Shown: one piece after another, positions 51,901 to 58,841 of the stretch | How positions within the stretch are numbered: position 1 is the stretch's first letter | Layout of the letters: every line of letters starts with the position of its first letter | DNA from: Kribbella amoyensis | GTDB lineage: Bacteria; Actinomycetota; Actinomycetes; Propionibacteriales; Kribbellaceae | Length of the DNA: 64,000 nt | NCBI RefSeq assembly: GCF_007828865.1 | Contig: NZ_VIVK01000001.1 | Span: 3,596,001-3,660,000 of the forward strand | Reading direction: 5' to 3' | Translations under genes and position numbers: made by a program | The notes under the pieces: model-generated | What the model saw: only the letters and a program-made list of their open reading frames with translations | What the model was told of the DNA's origin: nothing | Databases searched by the model: none

Positions 51901-53452
51901 CCGTCAACCGAAGCCGGCCGAACAGCTCCGCCTTCACCGCCGGTACCAGTTCGTCCCCGCCCCTGCCTGTGTCCTCGAAGAACACCACGAGATCCTCGGT
52001 ACCGGTCGCCGGATTCGGGATGCCGCAGGCGCCGATGCCCCGCCGGCCGAGCCCTTCGACGCCGCCGGCCACCTCCTCGATCTCGTGGCAGAAAACGGTG
52101 TTCCCGTTGACGACGACGGTGTCGCCCTCGCGGCCGGTGATCACCACCTGACCGCCCGACACGAACGCCAGATCGCCGGTCCGCAACCACTCGCCGTCGG
52201 GCAGCGCGGCCGTGGTGGCCGGCTCGTTGTTCACGTAGCCGGGGGTGACCCGGTGCGAGCGGACCTGCAGCCGCCCGATCCGCAGCTCGGGCAGGACCTG
52301 ATCCGCTCCGTCGACGACCCGGGTCGCTGCCCCTGGAGCCGGCCCGCCGACCGCGACGAACGTCGTACAGTCCGCGTCCGGCGTCTCGGGCGGCGCGATG
52401 ACCAGGTCAGCGGCCACCGAGGACTTGAGCACCCGCAGGACGCAGCCGGTGTCGGTGAGCCGGCCGATGGTGATCGCGGTCGCCGTCTCGGCCATCCCCC
52501 AGGCCGGCCGGAAGCGCGTCGGGTCGAGTCCCGAGGACGCGGTCGCAACGAAGAATCGCTCCACCACCGGAAGGACGATCTGCTCACCGCCCGACACCAC
52601 CGACCGCACCGTCCCGAGGTCCAGCTCGTCCCGCATCAGTTCGGCCGCCAGCTGCAGCCCGAAGGTCGGCGCCCAGATGTGGTGCGCCCGGTGCTCGGCG
52701 GCTTTCTCCAACCACAGCGGCGGATTCGCCAACACGTCGCTCGTCGGCAGATGCACGTTGTCGGACCCGGTGAACACGGGCACGACGTGGTACAGCAACA
52801 AGGCGCCGCTGTGGTCCACCGGCAGCCAGTTGAGCATCGTCTCGCCCGGACGGATGTCCAGCTGGCGGCGTGCACCGGCAGCCAGCTCGGCAAGGCCTCG
52901 ATGGGTCAGAGCCGCCGCCTTGGGCGCGCCCGTACTGCCGGACGAAAGCATCAGTACGGCGATGTCGTCCGGGGCCGGCCGATACAACTCCTCAGCTGGC
53001 GGATGCTCGGCCAGGTCGTCGACGACCGCCACCCGGGAGCCGGTCAGCCGCGCGGCGTTCGGCAGATCGGTCAGGACGAGCGGCGACTCCAGCAGGTCGC
53101 AGGTGTGCCGCAGCCGGTCCATCGCGGGTGCTCCGGCCGTCACCGGTTCGCTGATCACCGCAGGCCGCATCCCGCCGAGCAAACAGGCCCAGAAGGCCGG
53201 GAAGAAGTCGTCCAGGGACAGTCCTAGCACGACAACGGCGTCGCCGTCGCGGACTCCCCGGTCGCGAAGGCCGGTCAGAATCCGCCGGGCCTGGGCGAGC
53301 AGGTCCGGATAGCTGAGCAGCCCGGCAGGCGTCCGCACACCGGCGGAAGGATTTTCCGCCGCGGCGCGGCGCAGCGCGCCCACCGCGTCAGCCGGGTCAT
53401 CCTCGGTCAGCACCAGCCGGGGACCGTGAATGATCGATGTGTTCGCCACCAT
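42983..53452 (-). CDS. Hybrid polyketide/non-ribosomal peptide synthetase
   Basis: A 3489-residue assembly line, approximate domains in order: acyl-AMP ligase 1-550 ('SSGSTGAPK'); ACP 565-650 ('LGLTSIKLV'); ketosynthase 690-1105 (Cys855 in 'TACSTS', His in 'EAHGTGT' and 'NVGHLD'); acyltransferase 1200-1510 ('GHSVGEY', malonyl-type 'AFHS'); ACP 1530-1600 ('LGADSLSLM'); luciferase-like FMN monooxygenase 1695-2045 ('RHFHSFGALFPNPS', 'ASGWHARDFV'); condensation 2047-2487 ('HHIVFDS', Gly of HHxxxDG lost); adenylation 2490-2970 ('YTSGSTGVPKGV', 'FDVSMHE'); PCP 2985-3055 ('LGGHSLLAV'); terminal condensation 3075-3489 (intact 'HHLINDGW'). There is no ketoreductase, aminotransferase or thioesterase. 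ATG 53452 lies inside the exporter gene, with GAGGAG close upstream. Predicted: an activated acid extended once with malonate, oxidised, joined to one amino acid and released by the last condensation domain. The product is inferred. Confidence 0.95.
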   Translation of the reverse strand: MVANTSIIHGPRLVLTEDDPADAVGALRRAAAENPSAGVRTPAGLLSYPDLLAQARRILTGLRDRGVRDGDAVVVLGLSLDDFFPAFWACLLGGMRPAVISEPVTAGAPAMDRLRHTCDLLESPLVLTDLPNAARLTGSRVAVVDDLAEHPPAEELYRPAPDDIAVLMLSSGSTGAPKAAALTHRGLAELAAGARRQLDIRPGETMLNWLPVDHSGALLLYHVVPVFTGSDNVHLPTSDVLANPPLWLEKAAEHRAHHIWAPTFGLQLAAELMRDELDLGTVRSVVSGGEQIVLPVVERFFVATASSGLDPTRFRPAWGMAETATAITIGRLTDTGCVLRVLKSSVAADLVIAPPETPDADCTTFVAVGGPAPGAATRVVDGADQVLPELRIGRLQVRSHRVTPGYVNNEPATTAALPDGEWLRTGDLAFVSGGQVVITGREGDTVVVNGNTVFCHEIEEVAGGVEGLGRRGIGACGIPNPATGTEDLVVFFEDTGRGGDELVPAVKAELFGRLRLTATDVVRVPAGEFPRTASGKVRRNELRERYQQGRYDTARAGQRGAVSPAAAGEVAAQVGELLLELAGRPVGANVPFYDLGLTSIKLVRLRAALADQFGIEVPATVPFEHPTAAALTTWLVAAVRSAATKTPEEVVTAPTEEVVTATEEAATATEEAVTAAASRPGPGGVAPAEGLDRRIAVIGMAARFPGARSVDEFWANLCGSVDSVSSFARAAGPEQVLAGGVLDDAEGFDADFFGLSPKEAALTDAAHRQFLEVAYQALEHGGYAAADTVRIGVYAGAGMNLYGHQDRLHPSTVDAPADVPTAMQATIGDTSDFLASRVAYRLGLTGPAIGVQTACSTSLVAVHLAVQGLLTADADLAIAGAAAIRLPQDAGYEYLPGSILSRTGRCRPFDADADGTVGGNGVAAVLLKRLDRAIADGDTIHAVILGSAVNNDGTTKVGFTAPSVAGQVDVVRRALQRAGVAAETVSYVEAHGTGTAVGDPIEFEALSRVFGAAGPRAARCALGSVKANVGHLDSCAGMAGLVKAILMLRHGRLVPTLNLTRPHPDLRIENSPFELVTQARAWNGAAGPRRAGVSALGVGGTNAHVVLEQPPEPVEPPARADDPVVLPVSAKSESALRELIGSLRDHLAANPALAPADVATTLGLGRRHHPHRQAVVGVGTNALALALERLTADRVPSGGPLVFAYSGQGAAYPGMFDWLRRTFEVARTVFDEVEQVIGATPDEQTQVGLFAGQVAWTELWRSLGVVPELVVGHSVGEYAGLYAAGALSLEDGARLTARRGTLMRAGMQPGAMVAVVAELATAQRLAAECGVEVAVSNGPGRQVLSGPEPAMALLTELLDREGVTWRRMAVERAFHSAMVEPVLDELRGTADQISFRPFGLPFVSSLDGSLLTSLSSQYFVDHARRTVRFDLAVAGARSRGASRFLEVGPDAVLTPLGRRMSAGTRWVASQRRGSTQQFAEAVAELHRTGADINWAPLATGRRIPLPGHPLARPSAEPSPAEPTAGPASGDLLDRVRALIAPSLGLQAADVPAEVAFLSLGADSLSLMRLVGDLEETFGVTVPVRSLFEDVDTPAKLADLLGRSAGAPSRPVEPTRPAPVPVTARGDRRDDEDQPRMQSARRDPAPATPATPAARATSATSATSARSATSATSATSARSATSATSATSATSPATCDFSLYFFGDYPDSATTDKYGLILRATEFADQRGFHSVWLPERHFHSFGALFPNPSVLAAALATRTQQIRLNAGSVVLPLHHPIRVAEEWSVVDNLSGGRVGLCVASGWHARDFVLAPDAYGNHRAEMYERLDTVRKLWAGETITATAGNGGPTEVRLYPRPIQEQPPLFTAVVGNPESYRLAARHGLGIVTNLMAQSVEDLAKNVALYRATRAEHGLDPDGGRVVVLLHTYVGEDLESVRAEAYQPFCDYLRSSLSLFGQVTNSLGVQIDLDKTAPDDVDFLLGQAYRRYCESRALIGTRDSCREIVEAVLAAGANELACFVDFGVAPDQVMRSLAEVDKLRAEYRQAPADRGRRLTPAEQRIWFLEQLDPGANTYHEPKAIELRGPLDQAALRGALQRVVDRHPALRTEYRPIDGEPRAFVRSGVRVECELVDAEGHDLRELLRDVRLGQLELSTAPLLRARLVRLADEHHVLLLVGHHIVFDSASTPVVTRDLGAYYRSWPADPGLPPAVDGLPDDLYGGPDDLYGGPAAGPGGDELGARLAEHRDFWSTQLADAPELRLPTDRPRPRSRSGAGRSVTHELREELTSRLSAFAAQAGVTVFSTLLAGFSVVLSRFSGQRDFVLGTGVSGRGKGASKAVGMFVDTLPLRIRLPEQADLAELARSLGLSLMDAVDHRDLPFEEIVASLNPDRSTGRNPLFGVMVEFENLAEEVAFAPPSVVATMLDLPSERAPLDLLLYLTYAPSGVQCVAEYATDLFDESTIRRLLAYLELTLDLATRAEGVPLAELAVLTPADDQLLSELEGEPGPAPSECLHELFERQADQHPDALALTGDFGDQTYAELDERSNQIAAELISLGVERGRLVGSCLPRGLEQLAVLLGVLKAGAGYLPLDPDAPLERLRFLLEDSGAVLLVTRAGMPDLGDRPTLRVDRLESGTAGRVGVSVIPDDLAYCMYTSGSTGVPKGVLVPHRGPVNHVLDYVAGHEPTRTLQWVSPTFDVSMHEIFTTFATGRTLVLIEDSRRYDPTELAARIRRYEIEKIAMPFSAVHALLATRPQLPSLREIYSAGEATTPSAVEHDFLTAHPDCLLYNGYGPTEASIVVTEQLVGRADPQPPIGRPIRGVRVRLLDAHRRPVPVGAIGEICVEGVCVTDGYLNRPEETATAFFAPAWYATGDLGRWRSSGELEFHGRADEQVQVRGIRVEPGEIRAAVLGHPAIVDAAVVVSDGELAGYTVGSVDHAELIEHLARQLPQYLVPRRWIRLDRLPLTTTGKLDRSALPAPATAQAQLAVAPATPLERRVQAVWCDVLERTELGVTASFFELGGHSLLAVRLLNRTREATGIDLTLTDFFRAPTVRAVAALGQTAVAEAEQTAEQGAQVAADGAVADVAPLTFAQRRALGRHRARQDASVYNSLSRVDVTGPLDPEALRIALRGVVQRHGALRTAVFEDRQEVLADVEVALPVTDLPDDEDRIHAWCAETARPALEPTQAPLWRARLGRVSANRWVLVIAVHHLINDGWSARLFWQDLSALYSGTELPPTTAQYTDYARWEGSSLTGSTRDKLETFWRDELAGASLRPALPIDYPRPEVLDGLGSTHHVELPPELADQIRSTAAAAGTTPYLVIAAAFARWLGDLCGDDEVILPVSSARRRRSEYDGVLGYIGEAVLVRVRLDTENLLTETARALYAALDHEALPLAEVVRVALPAEAQSPYPAVLFTVITSPPATLDLPLGTFPVDALPSSNQARTELYVVFTLTDSTFTLDLEYSTALFTPTTITTWATTLTSALQAQAARHQP
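48374..48530 (-). repeat. 9-bp minisatellite in PKS-NRPS linker
   Basis: About a dozen tandem copies of the 9-mer GTGGCCGAC and close variants encode a Ser-Ala-Thr repeat (residues about 1640-1693) between the second ACP and the monooxygenase domain. The unit is in frame, so copy-number change alters only linker length. Confidence 0.9.
51425..51530 (-). repeat. Imperfect repeats in ACP-KS linker
   Basis: Degenerate units encoding 'EEVVTA' / 'TEEAATA' repeat at residues about 641-676 between the first ACP and the ketosynthase. The DNA shows repeated CCTCCTCCGTCGCCGTC blocks. Confidence 0.8.
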
Positions 53453-54605
53453 GGCTCCTCCTCGAGAGCAACAGAAAGACCAGCACGCCGGTCACCGCGA
53501 TCCCGTGCAGCCCACCGACCACGGCCAGCACCGGTAGTACGTCGAGCAGGCCGGCCGCGATCACCATGCCGCCGGCGAAAGCCGAGTTCTCCACACTCGC
53601 GGACAGCCCGAAGACCCGGGTGCGTTCCTGTTCCGGCATCGTCTGCAAGGTGGACAGATAACCGATCTCGCTCACCCCGTCGGCGACTCCGGCCAGCAGG
53701 CAGACCGCGATCAGCCAGTACGGCGGCAGACCGGTGAAGGCGAGGACGAAGCAGACCGACATCGCGCAGGTCGCGATCGCGAACGTCCGGTGATCGACCC
53801 GCTTCACCAGCCGGTTGACCAGCTGATGGGCACTCATGCTTCCGATCGCCCAGGCCGTCCAGAACTGGGCGCTCACGGCGGCCGGATGGTCCGGCGCCGT
53901 CAAACTCGCATAGATCGGCAACGCGACGTTGTGCCCGGCCGAAGCCAGCGCGTCCACGCCGCGGACCACGACCATGCCGGCCAGCAGCGGCGGCAGGTAC
54001 CGCAGCAAGGAACGGCTCTTGCGGCGGCTCGGCGAGTCCGGAGCATGCTCAGACCTCGGCCAGCGCACGAACGCCAGCGCCGACGCGGAAACGACGAACG
54101 AGGCCGCGTTCAGCAGGAAGGCCGCGGTGTAACCACCGAGGTCGATCACCAGCGCCGCCGTACCGAAGCCGAGCACGCTGGCCAGCGAACGAGCCGTGAC
54201 CAGGCGCCCGTTCGCCCGGGTTCGGCCGTCCGGTGGCACGAGATCCGGGATGCCGCTGCGCAGCGCGACGACCAGCGTGGTGTTACCCGCTCCGAGAACC
54301 ACCGCGACCAGGACCAGGACCGCCAGGCTCGGCGCCAGGACCAGGACCACCATGGCCGTCGCCTGCAGCAGATCCAGCCCGAGTAGCAACGGCCGGCGCG
54401 CCACTCGCGGCAGCACCCGGCCGGAAACCAGCCCGGTCACGAATCCCGTCCCGAGCCGGATCGCCATGATCGCGCCGGTGGCCCAGGTGCTGCCGGTCCA
54501 CTGATAGCTGAACAGACCGAGCGCGATCAGGTTGAGGTAGTTCCCGTACGACGACACGGCGTAGCCGCCCAGCAACAGCCAGAAATCGCGGGGCGGACGC
54601 GACAT
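53397..54605 (-). CDS. MFS exporter coupled to PKS-NRPS
   Basis: A 402-residue transporter with about 12 hydrophobic segments. It resembles the MFS_3-type exporters of natural products and siderophores: 'LLGGYAVSSYGNYLNLIALG' at the start, 'SGIPDLVPPDGRTRANGRLV' in the middle and 'EIGYLSTLQTMPEQERTRVFGL' in the second half. ATG 54605 has AGGGAGGG about nine bases upstream. Its last 56 bp overlap the synthetase start, so the two proteins form one operon. The best reading is export of, and self-resistance to, the synthetase product. No regulator, phosphopantetheinyl transferase or tailoring gene accompanies the pair. Confidence 0.92.
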   Translation of the reverse strand: MSRPPRDFWLLLGGYAVSSYGNYLNLIALGLFSYQWTGSTWATGAIMAIRLGTGFVTGLVSGRVLPRVARRPLLLGLDLLQATAMVVLVLAPSLAVLVLVAVVLGAGNTTLVVALRSGIPDLVPPDGRTRANGRLVTARSLASVLGFGTAALVIDLGGYTAAFLLNAASFVVSASALAFVRWPRSEHAPDSPSRRKSRSLLRYLPPLLAGMVVVRGVDALASAGHNVALPIYASLTAPDHPAAVSAQFWTAWAIGSMSAHQLVNRLVKRVDHRTFAIATCAMSVCFVLAFTGLPPYWLIAVCLLAGVADGVSEIGYLSTLQTMPEQERTRVFGLSASVENSAFAGGMVIAAGLLDVLPVLAVVGGLHGIAVTGVLVFLLLSRRSHGGEHIDHSRSPAGADRG

Positions 54606-55138
54606 CGTGGGACCCTCCCTGGTCGCCGGAGTGGGCGAGAGCCGACGCCAGTAGCAGCTTAGAAAGAAGCGTCCCGTTACGGCTGCCGCACCGGAGCGTC
54701 GCTTGCGGTGATCGGCCGGTGCGACCTCGAGACCAGCGGCCGTGCTCCGCCAACTCCGTCAGTTCGGTCAGCTCCGGCATTGCCAGCTTCCCCGGCATCT
54801 GAATCATCCTTGGGCAGCTACGGCTCAGAAGGCGGTCGCGAGCCGGTTGCCTCGGCGGCTGACCCGGAGGGTGGTCGCGTGAGCGGCCGTCTTCTCAGCC
54901 CGTGCCTTAGTGGTCGCCCAAGGCGTCCCTCGATGTCGGGCTCGGTGCGGATCGTGCGAGTCGACGGCCCACCGCTGCTCTGCCGATGGAACCGTTCGGG
55001 GCAGGTCTGGCCGGCCGCATCGCTCGCCGTACACCGCGAGAAGGATGTTGTCGCCGATCAGGTTGTGCTGTTCGTGCGAGGTTGCGTGGTGAGGCGCAGA
55101 TGTCGGATCGCGGTGGTGAGTGACGCAGTGGTTGGTCT
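54606..55138. other. Intergenic region without recognisable gene
   Basis: About 530 bp upstream of the exporter/PKS-NRPS operon and downstream of the beta-lactamase-like gene. Small open frames on both strands (54708-55163 plus, 54825-55034 minus) have unlike-protein compositions and no domain. The operon promoter should lie near its left end, but I could not fix -35/-10 boxes. Confidence 0.6.
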
Positions 55139-56128
55139 TCAGGTCAGAACCTTGGCGGTGTAGGTGGCTGCTTCGGCTAGGAGGGCGGAGGTTGAGGGGG
55201 CTTGTTCTTGGGGTTTGCTGGAGAGGATGGCGATGAGGAGGGGTGGAGCCTGAGGGGTTGGCCAGGTGAGGGCTATGTCGTTCGTGGTGCCGTAGTCGCC
55301 GGTGCCGGTTTTGTCGGCGACGGTCCAGGACTTGGGCAGGCCGGCCCGGATGCGCCGCCGGCCGGCTTCGGTGGCGTTGCGTTCGAGGAGGTCGCGGAGG
55401 TGGGCTTGCTTCTCGGGGGCCAGGGCTTTACCGACGACGAGGTTCTGGTACGTCGTACCGATGGCGCGGGGCGTGGTGGTGTCCCGGGGGTCGCCGGGGA
55501 TGGCGGTGACGATGTGTGGTTCGTAGCGGTCCATGCGGGTGACCTGGTCGCCGAGGGTGCGGAGGTACGCGGTGAGGGCCGCGGGGCCGCCTAGTTCGCG
55601 GAGGAGAAGGTTGCCCGCGGTGCCGTCGCTGTAGCGGACCGCGGCGTCGCAGAGTTGGCGCAGCGTCATGCCGGTGCGGACGTGCTGCCGCGTGATGACC
55701 GAGCTCTTCATCAGGTCGTCGGTCGTGTACGTGACGACGGTGTCGAGGTGTGTCAGCGGGTTGTGGTGGAGTACGCCGGCCGCGGCCAGACCCTTGAAGG
55801 TCGAGCAGAACGCGAACCGTTCGTCGGCGCGGTGCGCAAGCGTGCGGCCGGTGCCGGTGGCAACGGCGTAGACGCCGAGACGGGCGCCGTACTTGCGTTC
55901 CAGCGCCAGCAACTGGTCATGGCGCTCGGGCGGGGGAGTAGCGGTCGACGGAGCCGTCGGAGACGCGGACTCGGTGGACCGCGAGGGCGATGAGGACACC
56001 GACGGCGATGAAGTCAGCGAGGGAGGCGACGAGGGGGATGCGTCCAGGGTTGGGGATTCGGCGCAGCCGGCCAACGGTACGAGTGCGGCCGCGCCCAGGA
56101 GGGTGCGCCGGGAGATTTGTGATGACAC
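55139..56128 (-). CDS. Class A beta-lactamase-like serine hydrolase lipoprotein
   Basis: A 329-residue exported protein. The N-terminus joins a twin-arginine motif ('SRRTLLG') to a lipobox ('VPLAGCAES'), then a Ser/Thr/Pro-rich linker of ~55 residues. The catalytic motifs are Ser109-x-x-Lys112 ('STFK'), Ser167-Asp-Gly ('YSDGT', where class A usually has SDN), a Glu in 'RYEPHIV' matching Glu166, and Lys273-Thr-Gly ('DKTGTGD'). The SDG variant occurs in other actinobacterial class A enzymes. GTG 56128 follows GGAAGGA. It probably hydrolyses beta-lactams at the cell surface. Confidence 0.93.
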   Translation of the reverse strand: MSSQISRRTLLGAAALVPLAGCAESPTLDASPSSPPSLTSSPSVSSSPSRSTESASPTAPSTATPPPERHDQLLALERKYGARLGVYAVATGTGRTLAHRADERFAFCSTFKGLAAAGVLHHNPLTHLDTVVTYTTDDLMKSSVITRQHVRTGMTLRQLCDAAVRYSDGTAGNLLLRELGGPAALTAYLRTLGDQVTRMDRYEPHIVTAIPGDPRDTTTPRAIGTTYQNLVVGKALAPEKQAHLRDLLERNATEAGRRRIRAGLPKSWTVADKTGTGDYGTTNDIALTWPTPQAPPLLIAILSSKPQEQAPSTSALLAEAATYTAKVLT

Positions 56129-56294
56129 TTTCTTCCTTCCGCCCGTGAACGGTGAAACTAACAAGCTTCGAGGCCAGTCACGCCGCGCCGCCCGGGGTCG
56201 CGTGCCAGGTCGTGCCAGCTCGTGCCAGCTCGTTCCAGGTTGTGCCAGGACGTGTCGGAAGGCGAGCGGACGGGGGAGCTGAGAACCTAGGGGC

Positions 56295-56921
56295 ATGAGT
56301 GAGCAGGCTCCGGTGCAGACGTTCGTGGTGGGCGTCGACCAGGACGGGTTGGTGCGGCGGCGGGCCGTCGTACGGAGGCGGCTGCGGATCGGGGCCTTCG
56401 TCTCCGGTGGGATCGGGGCCGTGGGCATCGTTGTGGCGCTGGTGGCGTTGATCGCGTTCTGGGGTTCCGGGTTGTGGCCGTTCTCGCTGTTGCTGATCTT
56501 GAGCATGGTGCCGCTGGTGCTCAGCGCGGTACTGGCGTTCCGGCTGGTGGCGGATCGGGAGAGGTGGTTCACGGCCAACGGGGTGCAGCCGCTGGCGATG
56601 CGGATGTCGCCCAAAGGTCTCGAACTGGCGATCGACGGCGCCGCGTACCCGGTGAGCTTGCCGTGGAGCGCGGTCCGGGGGTTCCAGCAGTTGAAGATCT
56701 TCGGCGAATACGTACTGGATCTCCGCCTGCAGCCGGGGATCGCGGCCACCACGGCGGGAGTGCGAGGCCTCGACCAGCCGGCGGTCCGGGCCGTGGTCAA
56801 GCCCAGTCCGTTGCTCCGCCCCGTCGGCATGTTCCCCGTGACCGCGCTCGACCAGCCGGTCCACGTGATCGACCAGGCGCTCAAGCATTTGGCCGACGGC
56901 AAAGCCTCGATACTGCGCTGA
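56295..56921 (+). CDS. Membrane protein with PH-like cytosolic domain, paralogue 1
   Basis: A 208-residue protein with two adjacent membrane helices (about residues 35-57 and 62-85). A soluble domain follows, with 'RMSPKGLELAIDGAAYPVSL' and 'PWSAVRGFQQLKIFGEYVLD' in a pattern like bacterial PH or YcxB-type domains. The C-terminus contains 'LDQPVHVIDQALKHLADG'. The same layout is repeated in the next gene, 57012-57614, with the shared motifs 'PW(S/E)AVRGF', 'G(L)DQPAV' and 'ALDQPV..IDQAL'. Function is unknown. ATG 56295 is the start; there is no strong ribosome site. Confidence 0.82.
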   Translation: MSEQAPVQTFVVGVDQDGLVRRRAVVRRRLRIGAFVSGGIGAVGIVVALVALIAFWGSGLWPFSLLLILSMVPLVLSAVLAFRLVADRERWFTANGVQPLAMRMSPKGLELAIDGAAYPVSLPWSAVRGFQQLKIFGEYVLDLRLQPGIAATTAGVRGLDQPAVRAVVKPSPLLRPVGMFPVTALDQPVHVIDQALKHLADGKASILR

Positions 56922-57011
56922 GGAGGGGGCAGCGGCGAGGCAGGCGGGCGCCGGGGCGGGCTGCGTGGTGGCTGGGGTGGGGTGGACCTCTGGGCTGGGA
57001 GGGTTTTGGGG

Positions 57012-57614
57012 ATGGAGGGTTTTGTGGTGGGCCTGGATCGGAGTGAGGTCCTGCGGCGGCGGGCGTCGGTTCGGCGGACGCGGTTGGTCGGTGGTGTGGT
57101 GGTGATCGCCTTCTCGGCTGTTGGGGTTGGGCTTTCGGTGGAGTTGATGGTTCTGCTGGGGGACAGCTGGCCGGTGGGGTTGTTGATGATGGCGGCCTTT
57201 GTGTTGCCGGTGGTCGCGGCGGTGCGGGGGCTGTGGACGAATGCGACGATGAAGCGCTGGTACGCGGCGGCGGACGTGCCTCCGTTTGCGCTGCGGATGA
57301 CGGCGGCTTCGCTCGAGCTCGGGGTCGAGGGGGCGCAGCGGCCGTTGGTGGTGCCTTGGGAGGCTGTGCGTGGGTTCCGGCGGCGGTTGAGGTTCGGGCA
57401 GCCGATCCTCGAGGTCGAGTTGCGGCCCGGGATTCAGCCGATCACTCCGGGGGTTACCGGCCTCGAGCAGCCGGCTGTTCAGAAGATGGTGCGGCCGAGC
57501 CGGCTGACGAAGGGTGCTGGGCTCTACGGGATCGCGTCGTTGGATCAGCCGGTCGAGGCGATCGACCAGGCGCTGCGGTACTTCTCACGTGGCGGCGTCG
57601 GCGTGAGCGGATGA
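57012..57614 (+). CDS. Membrane protein with PH-like domain, paralogue 2
   Basis: A 200-residue paralogue of 56295-56921. It begins 'MEGFVVGLDRSEVLRRRASV', parallel to 'FVVGVDQDGLVRRRAVV' in the first copy, has two membrane helices, and ends with 'IASLDQPVEAIDQALRYFSR'. The two arose by tandem duplication and have diverged widely. ATG 57012 follows GGGAGGG. Its TGA overlaps the ATG of the third gene (ATGA), so at least the last two genes are translationally coupled. Confidence 0.82.
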   Translation: MEGFVVGLDRSEVLRRRASVRRTRLVGGVVVIAFSAVGVGLSVELMVLLGDSWPVGLLMMAAFVLPVVAAVRGLWTNATMKRWYAAADVPPFALRMTAASLELGVEGAQRPLVVPWEAVRGFRRRLRFGQPILEVELRPGIQPITPGVTGLEQPAVQKMVRPSRLTKGAGLYGIASLDQPVEAIDQALRYFSRGGVGVSG

Positions 57615-57838
57615 CGCAGGCGCGGCGGTGGGCGGTGCGGCGGTTGCGGGCCGAGATTCTGCGGTTGCGGATCGGGATGGGGCTGATCGTCGGTGCTGGG
57701 CTCGTGCTGCTGTTCCTGATCGATCATCCGATGCCTGGGCTGCTGGTCGTCCTCGGCGGGTTCTTCCTGCAGGCGGCAGTCAGTTCGCGCACCCGCCGCT
57801 TGCGGCATCTCGAGCACTCCCTTCGCGCCGACGACTAG
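57611..57838 (+). CDS. 75-residue membrane protein
   Basis: A small protein with a basic N-terminus ('ARRWAVRRLRAEILRLRIG') and two close helices ('LIVGAGLVLLFLI' and 'PGLLVVLGGFFLQAAV'), ending in an Arg/His-rich tail. It starts at ATG 57611 inside the stop of paralogue 2 and so belongs to the same transcript. No family is recognised. Codon use looks coding (GC-rich third positions). Confidence 0.72.
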   Translation: MTQARRWAVRRLRAEILRLRIGMGLIVGAGLVLLFLIDHPMPGLLVVLGGFFLQAAVSSRTRRLRHLEHSLRADD

Positions 57839-57930
57839 TGCATGTCCGGCACCCCGGCCGCGCCGCCGGTCATCACCCTCGGCCGCGCCGGCCGGATCGG
57901 GTGAGGTGGTGCTGATCTGGGTGGGCCGGA

Positions 57931-58737
57931 TCAGCAGGGGAGTGACTGGAAGGTGTAGCCCTGGGCGGTGAGTTGGGTCAGGGCGCGGTCGAGGGCGGTG
58001 ACGGTTTGGGAGCGGTTGCCGCCGCCGTCGTGCATGAGGATGATCGCGCCGGGGCGGGCGCCGCGGAGGATGGCTCGTTCGATCTTGGCCGCGCCGGGCT
58101 TCTCCCAGTCCAGGGTGTCGACGTCCCAGAGGATCTGGCGCTGGTGGTACTGCGCCGCGACCGCCGCGACGTGCGCGTTGGTGTCGCGGAACGGTGGCCG
58201 GAAGCAGCGCGAGCTGATGCCCGACGAGATCTCCTCGCGCAGCCGCGCCGGGGAGAGCTTGGTGAGCATCGGGTGGTCCCAGGTGTGGTTGCCGATCCGG
58301 TGGCCGGCGCGGCGAGTCGTCGCGACCAGGTCCGGGTGGGCGGCGGCCTCGCGGCCGAGGACGAAGAACGTCGCCTTCGCGCTGTGCTTGGCGAGGATGT
58401 TGAGCACCTTCGGGGTGTACACCCGCTGCGGCCCGTCGTCGAACGTCAGGTACAGCACCTTGCCACCGGCCGGCAGGTTCCAGGTCTCCGGCTCGGAGGT
58501 GCGCTGGTTCGAGTCGGCCGTGCGCTGGCTCTTCTTCCGGATCGGCGGCGCCGCGGCCCGCGGTTTCACCGGGACGGTGAGCGGCCCGTGAGCGGCGGGT
58601 ACGACCGACGCGGCGGAGCTCGTCGAGCGGTCGGACGAGTGGGCGGCATGCTGCGTGGACGGCTGGGCGGATTGGGCCAGAGCGGCTCCGAGCAGGACAG
58701 CGGCAGCGAGAAGAAGTTTGCCGGGCGGCACGTTCAT
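57931..58737 (-). CDS. Secreted polysaccharide deacetylase (NodB/CE4)
   Basis: A 268-residue exported CE4-family deacetylase acting on N-acetylated glycans such as peptidoglycan or chitin. A signal peptide ('LLLAAAVLLGAALAQSA') is followed by a linker of ~60 residues. The NodB domain starts 'GGKVLYLTFDDGPQRVYTPK' with the catalytic base Asp and metal Asp in 'TFDDGP'. The metal His pair is in 'GNHTWDHPML', with 'RPPFRDTN' and 'ILMHDGGGNRSQT' as motifs 3 and 5. ATG 58737 has GAGAGG nine bases upstream. It is divergent from the metallophosphatase gene. Confidence 0.93.
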   Translation of the reverse strand: MNVPPGKLLLAAAVLLGAALAQSAQPSTQHAAHSSDRSTSSAASVVPAAHGPLTVPVKPRAAAPPIRKKSQRTADSNQRTSEPETWNLPAGGKVLYLTFDDGPQRVYTPKVLNILAKHSAKATFFVLGREAAAHPDLVATTRRAGHRIGNHTWDHPMLTKLSPARLREEISSGISSRCFRPPFRDTNAHVAAVAAQYHQRQILWDVDTLDWEKPGAAKIERAILRGARPGAIILMHDGGGNRSQTVTALDRALTQLTAQGYTFQSLPC

Positions 58738-58841
58738 GGGCGGCATCCTCTCGCTCCGACGGGGGCATCCCGTCGACATCGGCGGGTGTGTCGCACGTAT
58801 CGTGCTGCGGGCCACAACCAACGACGTGTGAGGCGGACTCG

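Noticed and set aside
53426..54504. Plus-strand frames across the exporter gene
   Set aside because: Antisense shadows of a clear 12-helix transporter.
54708..55163. A 151-codon plus-strand frame upstream of the exporter
   Set aside because: Ser/Pro/Arg-rich text, no ribosome site, no domain; it also runs into the end of the beta-lactamase-like gene.
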